Source: an uncultured Thalassolituus sp. (lineage in GTDB: Bacteria; Pseudomonadota; Gammaproteobacteria; Pseudomonadales; Oceanobacteraceae). From it: 7,212 bases of DNA. Position 1 is the stretch's first letter. The number at the start of each line of letters is the position of its first letter. The notes beneath the pieces were generated by a model. It worked only from the letters and a program-made list of their open reading frames with translations, made no database searches and was not told where the DNA came from. Both the position numbers and the translations under genes were made by a program. This document shows positions 4,080 through 7,212 of the stretch, piece after piece. Location: contig CAJXIT010000175.1 in the NCBI GenBank assembly GCA_913054055.1, forward strand, positions 1-7,212, given 5' to 3'.

Positions 4080-5834
4080 ATGACACAACTCTCTCTGCAA
4101 CAACTAGAAAACTTCCTATGGGAAACCGCCGATATCCTACGCGGCAACATGGACGCATCTGAATTCAAAGATTACATCTTCGGCATGATGTTCTTAAAAC
4201 GCCTGTCTGACGCCTTTGACGAATCCCGTGAAGCGGTTATTGCTCATTATGTAAGCAAGGGCAAAACCCAAGCCCAAGCAGAAGACCTAGCCGACGACGA
4301 AGATGAATACGACGATACCTTTTATATTCCGGCCGATGCCCGCTGGAATCACTTAAAAGATTTAAAACATGACATCGGCTCTAAGCTAAATGAAGCAACA
4401 GAGGCCATTGAAGAACACAACTCGTCACTTGAAGGCGTATTAGTCACCATCGACTTCAATATCAAAAACAAACTCAGCGATAAAAAGCTGCGCGACCTAC
4501 TAAGCCATTTCAGCCAGCACAGATTACGCAACAGCGATTTTGAACGCCCTGATCTATTAGGCACCGCCTACGAATACCTAATCAAAATGTTTGCCGACAG
4601 CGCAGGCAAAAAAGGCGGCGAGTTTTATACCCCGTCTGAAGTGGTGCAGCTACTGGTGTCTTTACTGAAACCCCACGCGGGCATGCGTATCTATGACCCC
4701 ACTTCAGGTTCGGGCGGCATGTTAGTGCAAACCCGCAACTATCTAGCACAACATAACGAGAACGCCGCCAACCTGTCATTGTTCGGCCAAGAGATGAACC
4801 TAAACACTTGGGCCATCTGTAAAATGAACATGTTCTTGCACGGAGTATTCAGCGCCGACATTCGCAAAGGCGATACCCTGCGCGAACCCCAGCACACCCA
4901 ACACGGCGAACTCATGACCTTCGACCGTGTTATCGCCAACCCGCCATTCTCATTAAAAAAATGGGGCAAAGACGAAGCTGATAACGACGCCTATGGCCGC
5001 TTCCCTTATGGCACACCACCCAAAGACGCAGGCGACTTAGCCTTCGTACAACACATGATCGCCTCAACCAACGCCGAAGGCATGGCCGGCATCGTTATGC
5101 CCCACGGTGTATTGTTCCGTGGCTCCAGCGAAAAAGCCGTGCGCCAAGGCATGTTGCAAGACGATTTATTAGAAGCCGTAGTGGGTTTACCGTCTGGATT
5201 GTTTTATGGCACCGGTATTCCTGCGTGTTTGTTAATCATCAATAAAAACAAAGCCCCTAGCCGCAAAGGCAAAGTGCTGTTCATCAACAGCGAATTAGAA
5301 TTTGAAGAAGGCAAAAACCAAAATACATTACGCGAGCAAGACATAGCCAAAATTGTTGAGGTGTTTGAAGACTTCACAGAGATCAAACGCTATTCCAAAG
5401 TGGTCGACATAAGCGAGATAGAAGAAAACGACTTCAACCTAAACATTCGCCGTTACGCCGATACCAGCCCACCACCAGAAATATTCGACGTGCGCGCCAT
5501 CTTGCACGGCGGCATTCCTGTGCGTGAAATTGAAGACGAATATATTCAAGAAGAGATTTTAAAAGGCTGTGATCTTTCTGCCGTACTTGCACCTAGTAAT
5601 TCCAGTGACGTTGAAACACCAGAATATTACGAATTCAAAGCCGAAATAGAAAACAAAGAACAGATCCGTGAAGTTTTAGAAAATGCTGTCGGTGATAAAG
5701 CCAGTTCCGAAGTCATTCAGCAGTTAGAGCACTGGTGGGATAAGTACAAGGTATCATTACATGAACTGGATGCTCAAGTGAGTGAAGCAGAAGACACAAT
5801 GAAAGGCTTCTTGCAGGAGCTGGGTTATGAGTGA
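4080..5834 (+). CDS. hsdM: Type I restriction-modification system DNA methyltransferase subunit HsdM
   Basis: This 584-residue adenine-N6 methyltransferase subunit joins HsdS as M2S to methylate both strands of a split recognition site, and with HsdR it would form the restriction complex. The N-terminal HsdM domain begins QLENFLWETADILRGNMDASEFKDYIFGMMFLKRLSD. The catalytic domain shows GGEFYTP (179-185), the AdoMet-binding DPTSGSGGM (206-214) and the catalytic NPPF (287-290). The C-terminal tail is charged and helical (DAQVSEAEDTMKGFLQELGYE) and should contact HsdS. At 584 residues it is longer than the roughly 500-530 common in the family, the excess being mainly this tail. I take ATG 4080, with ACGGA (4069-4073) 6 bases upstream; an in-frame TTG at 4053 lacks a binding site. 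It overlaps hsdS by 8 bases and is read from the promoter at 3946. Its GC content seems higher than that of the left-hand island genes, suggesting a separate origin. Confidence 0.95.
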   Translation: MTQLSLQQLENFLWETADILRGNMDASEFKDYIFGMMFLKRLSDAFDESREAVIAHYVSKGKTQAQAEDLADDEDEYDDTFYIPADARWNHLKDLKHDIGSKLNEATEAIEEHNSSLEGVLVTIDFNIKNKLSDKKLRDLLSHFSQHRLRNSDFERPDLLGTAYEYLIKMFADSAGKKGGEFYTPSEVVQLLVSLLKPHAGMRIYDPTSGSGGMLVQTRNYLAQHNENAANLSLFGQEMNLNTWAICKMNMFLHGVFSADIRKGDTLREPQHTQHGELMTFDRVIANPPFSLKKWGKDEADNDAYGRFPYGTPPKDAGDLAFVQHMIASTNAEGMAGIVMPHGVLFRGSSEKAVRQGMLQDDLLEAVVGLPSGLFYGTGIPACLLIINKNKAPSRKGKVLFINSELEFEEGKNQNTLREQDIAKIVEVFEDFTEIKRYSKVVDISEIEENDFNLNIRRYADTSPPPEIFDVRAILHGGIPVREIEDEYIQEEILKGCDLSAVLAPSNSSDVETPEYYEFKAEIENKEQIREVLENAVGDKASSEVIQQLEHWWDKYKVSLHELDAQVSEAEDTMKGFLQELGYE

Positions 5835-7119
5835 TGCTATTCCTGAAGGGTGGTCAGTTGAATCATTAGATAAGAATATTGAAGTACTATCAGGCTTCCC
5901 TTTTAAGTCTGCACACTTTACTGATAATCAAAGCAAAATGGGCCTGATTCGTATCAGAGATCTCATTAAGCAAGAACTCAAAACTTTTTATGACGGTGAT
6001 TTTGAAGATCTTTATGTTGTAACTAAAGGCGATATTCTAATTGGCATGGATGGCGACTTCAATATCGTTAAATGGAAGATCAAAGATGCACTGCTCAACC
6101 AGCGAATTTGTAAAATAAAGGCGATAGAAAGGAATGGGTTTGATTCAGATTTTCTATTTCACTCGCTTGAAATAGATCTCCAAGAGATTAATGCTTCAAC
6201 AGGTGCAACAACGGTTAAACACCTGTCTTTGAAAGATATTCGAGGAGTACAGAGACCCTACCCCCCACTCCCCGAACAACAAAAAATCGCCGCCATCCTT
6301 TCATCCGTTGACGACGTGATCGAGAAGACCCAAGCACAAATTGAAAAACTAAAAGACCTAAAGATCGGCATGATGCAAGAACTGCTTTCACCCCGCGAAC
6401 CCAAAGCAGGCGATCAAACGGGCGCGCAAGCCAGCAAGACAAACGGCCTACACCACACCGAATTCAAAGACTCACCACTGGGGCGTATTCCGGTCGGGTG
6501 GGAAGTTAAAAACCTCAACCAATTAATAACCATCAAACACGGATATGCTTTTGAAGGTAAATACTTTAAAGCAAATAAAACAAGTTACACACTTTTAACA
6601 CCCGGTAATTTTAATAGGGATGGGCGTTTATATTTTGGGCAAAAAACTAAATATTATGATGGCCCAATACCCAATGAATACATCCTTAAGAACGGTGATG
6701 TTTTAGTAGTCATGACTGACCTGACCAAAGAAATGACAATTCTTGGTAATACAATAATATTACAATCAGATTCTATTGTTTTGCACAATCAGCGAATAGG
6801 TAAGGTCGAACCCCATGAGACTTGCACTGTTACGCCAGAATTCCTTTGCTTCATCATGAACTCTGAAAGAGTCAAAACTCATGTGAAAGATACTGCAACA
6901 GGAACAACCGTTCGTCATACCTCCCCTACCAAATTACTTGAGCCACTTATACCTGTTCCACCTTTAGCTGAACAAAAAAAAATCATAGACGTATTCAACT
7001 CCTTAGATAGTCGATTAACATACTATGAATATAAGTTGACGATGAAAAAAAATATCAAAAAAGCCCTAATGCAAGACCTACTCACAGGAAAAGTCCGCGT
7101 TAAGGTTGATGCCGCATGA
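5827..7119 (+). CDS. hsdS: Type I restriction-modification system specificity subunit HsdS
   Basis: This 430-residue protein sets the DNA sequence recognised by the methylase. It has the usual two half-repeats. TRD1 spans about residues 5-145 (starting IPEGW), followed by PPLPEQQKIAAIL and a long helix (about 146-192, ending GMMQELL). TRD2 spans about 221-377 (starting IPVGW), followed by PPLAEQKKIIDVF and a second helix (about 378-422, ending ALMQDLLTGK). Both TRDs end in a similar TTVKHLS/TTVRHTS segment. Each TRD should read one half of a bipartite target; the target itself cannot be predicted here. ATG 5827 has AGGAG (5815-5819) 7 bases upstream, and the gene overlaps the hsdM end, so the two are one operon. 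The TRD-coding parts look AT-richer than the central conserved part (about 6260-6500), which matches the codon style of hsdM; this is usual where TRDs are exchanged by recombination. Confidence 0.95.
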   Translation: MSDAIPEGWSVESLDKNIEVLSGFPFKSAHFTDNQSKMGLIRIRDLIKQELKTFYDGDFEDLYVVTKGDILIGMDGDFNIVKWKIKDALLNQRICKIKAIERNGFDSDFLFHSLEIDLQEINASTGATTVKHLSLKDIRGVQRPYPPLPEQQKIAAILSSVDDVIEKTQAQIEKLKDLKIGMMQELLSPREPKAGDQTGAQASKTNGLHHTEFKDSPLGRIPVGWEVKNLNQLITIKHGYAFEGKYFKANKTSYTLLTPGNFNRDGRLYFGQKTKYYDGPIPNEYILKNGDVLVVMTDLTKEMTILGNTIILQSDSIVLHNQRIGKVEPHETCTVTPEFLCFIMNSERVKTHVKDTATGTTVRHTSPTKLLEPLIPVPPLAEQKKIIDVFNSLDSRLTYYEYKLTMKKNIKKALMQDLLTGKVRVKVDAA

Positions 7120-7212
7120 ACAGTCAAAATATAGTGGCTGTGCCAAAGGTATTAATGGTATTTAACTTCATAGCTTCACGTAAATACTTAACAATATGTA
7201 TGTTGGCCACCT
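7116..7212 (+). CDS. Start of a further gene coupled to hsdS (partial)
   Basis: An ATG at 7116 overlaps the hsdS stop codon as ATGA and opens a frame with no stop through the window end (32 codons seen, starting MNSQNIVAVPKVL). No good ribosome binding site precedes it; AAGG lies about 10 bases away, so translation would depend on coupling. The visible residues do not resemble an HsdR N-terminus that I know, and no family can be named. It may be a small accessory gene between hsdS and hsdR, as seen in many type I loci, or an open frame by chance. Confidence 0.4.
   Translation, partial: MNSQNIVAVPKVLMVFNFIASRKYLTICMLAT

Larger units (their letters stand above)
317..7212. mobile_element. Putative genomic island, left junction in mutS, right end not reached
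   Basis: The island is inferred from three things: the interrupted mutS start on its left, the accessory gene types inside it (AlpA, YagK/YfjJ, DUF2628, type I modification genes), and the repeat-rich non-coding gaps. No integrase, transposase with a catalytic domain, or right attachment site is visible, so the class of element is unknown. An integrative element or phage satellite fits the alpA and HUH-like genes best. The exact left boundary is uncertain within about 317-400. Confidence 0.5.

Noticed and set aside
4349..5386. Several minus-strand open frames inside hsdM
   Set aside because: They are antisense shadows of a well-supported gene and show no domain features of their own.

Overview
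The window looks like part of a genomic island in a gammaproteobacterium, probably marine, with moderate to low GC. The genus cannot be fixed from the sequence. This reading rests on a MutS-like N-terminus near the left edge, the AlpA, YagK/YfjJ and DUF2628 gene types, and an HsdM/HsdS pair of proteobacterial style.

Layout. Positions 1-229 are AT-rich, with no gene I can defend. At 230-322 a short + frame ends in SEHTPMM, the hallmark start of MutS, and then stops. I read this as the 5' end of mutS cut off by island insertion, with the junction at about 317-350. Next come tandem GTGTAACT repeats, then a small HTH/coil/HTH protein on the minus strand (406-792). An AlpA-type regulator (971-1189) follows. 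After it comes an overlapping pair: an unlisted 47-residue gene (1310-1453) and a YagK/YfjJ (inovirus Gp2-like) protein with an HUH-like HYH motif (1450-2088), a probable replication initiator. The 354 bases after that hold no gene. They hold three perfect inverted repeats, two of which enclose visibly related sequence (2196-2278 and 2326-2429).

The right half starts with a divergent pair: a DUF2628 membrane protein (minus, 2443-3246) and an 80-residue XRE regulator (plus, 3341-3583). Two matching 19-base palindromes lie beside the regulator's start codon, which has no ribosome binding site. A second non-coding stretch (3584-4079) carries six copies of ASTGCGAA in both orientations and a good sigma70-type promoter. 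Then come the type I modification genes hsdM (4080-5834) and hsdS (5827-7119), which overlap by 8 bases. Another frame begins at the hsdS stop codon (ATGA) and runs off the window. No hsdR and no integrase are visible; both would have to lie to the right.

How it may work together (inference). The left half resembles the core of a phage satellite or integrative element: excision/activation regulator, HUH-like initiator and structured DNA or RNA. The right half is cargo: host-genome modification specificity from HsdM2S, plus an autoregulated membrane protein/XRE module. No rRNA, tRNA or CRISPR array was seen.
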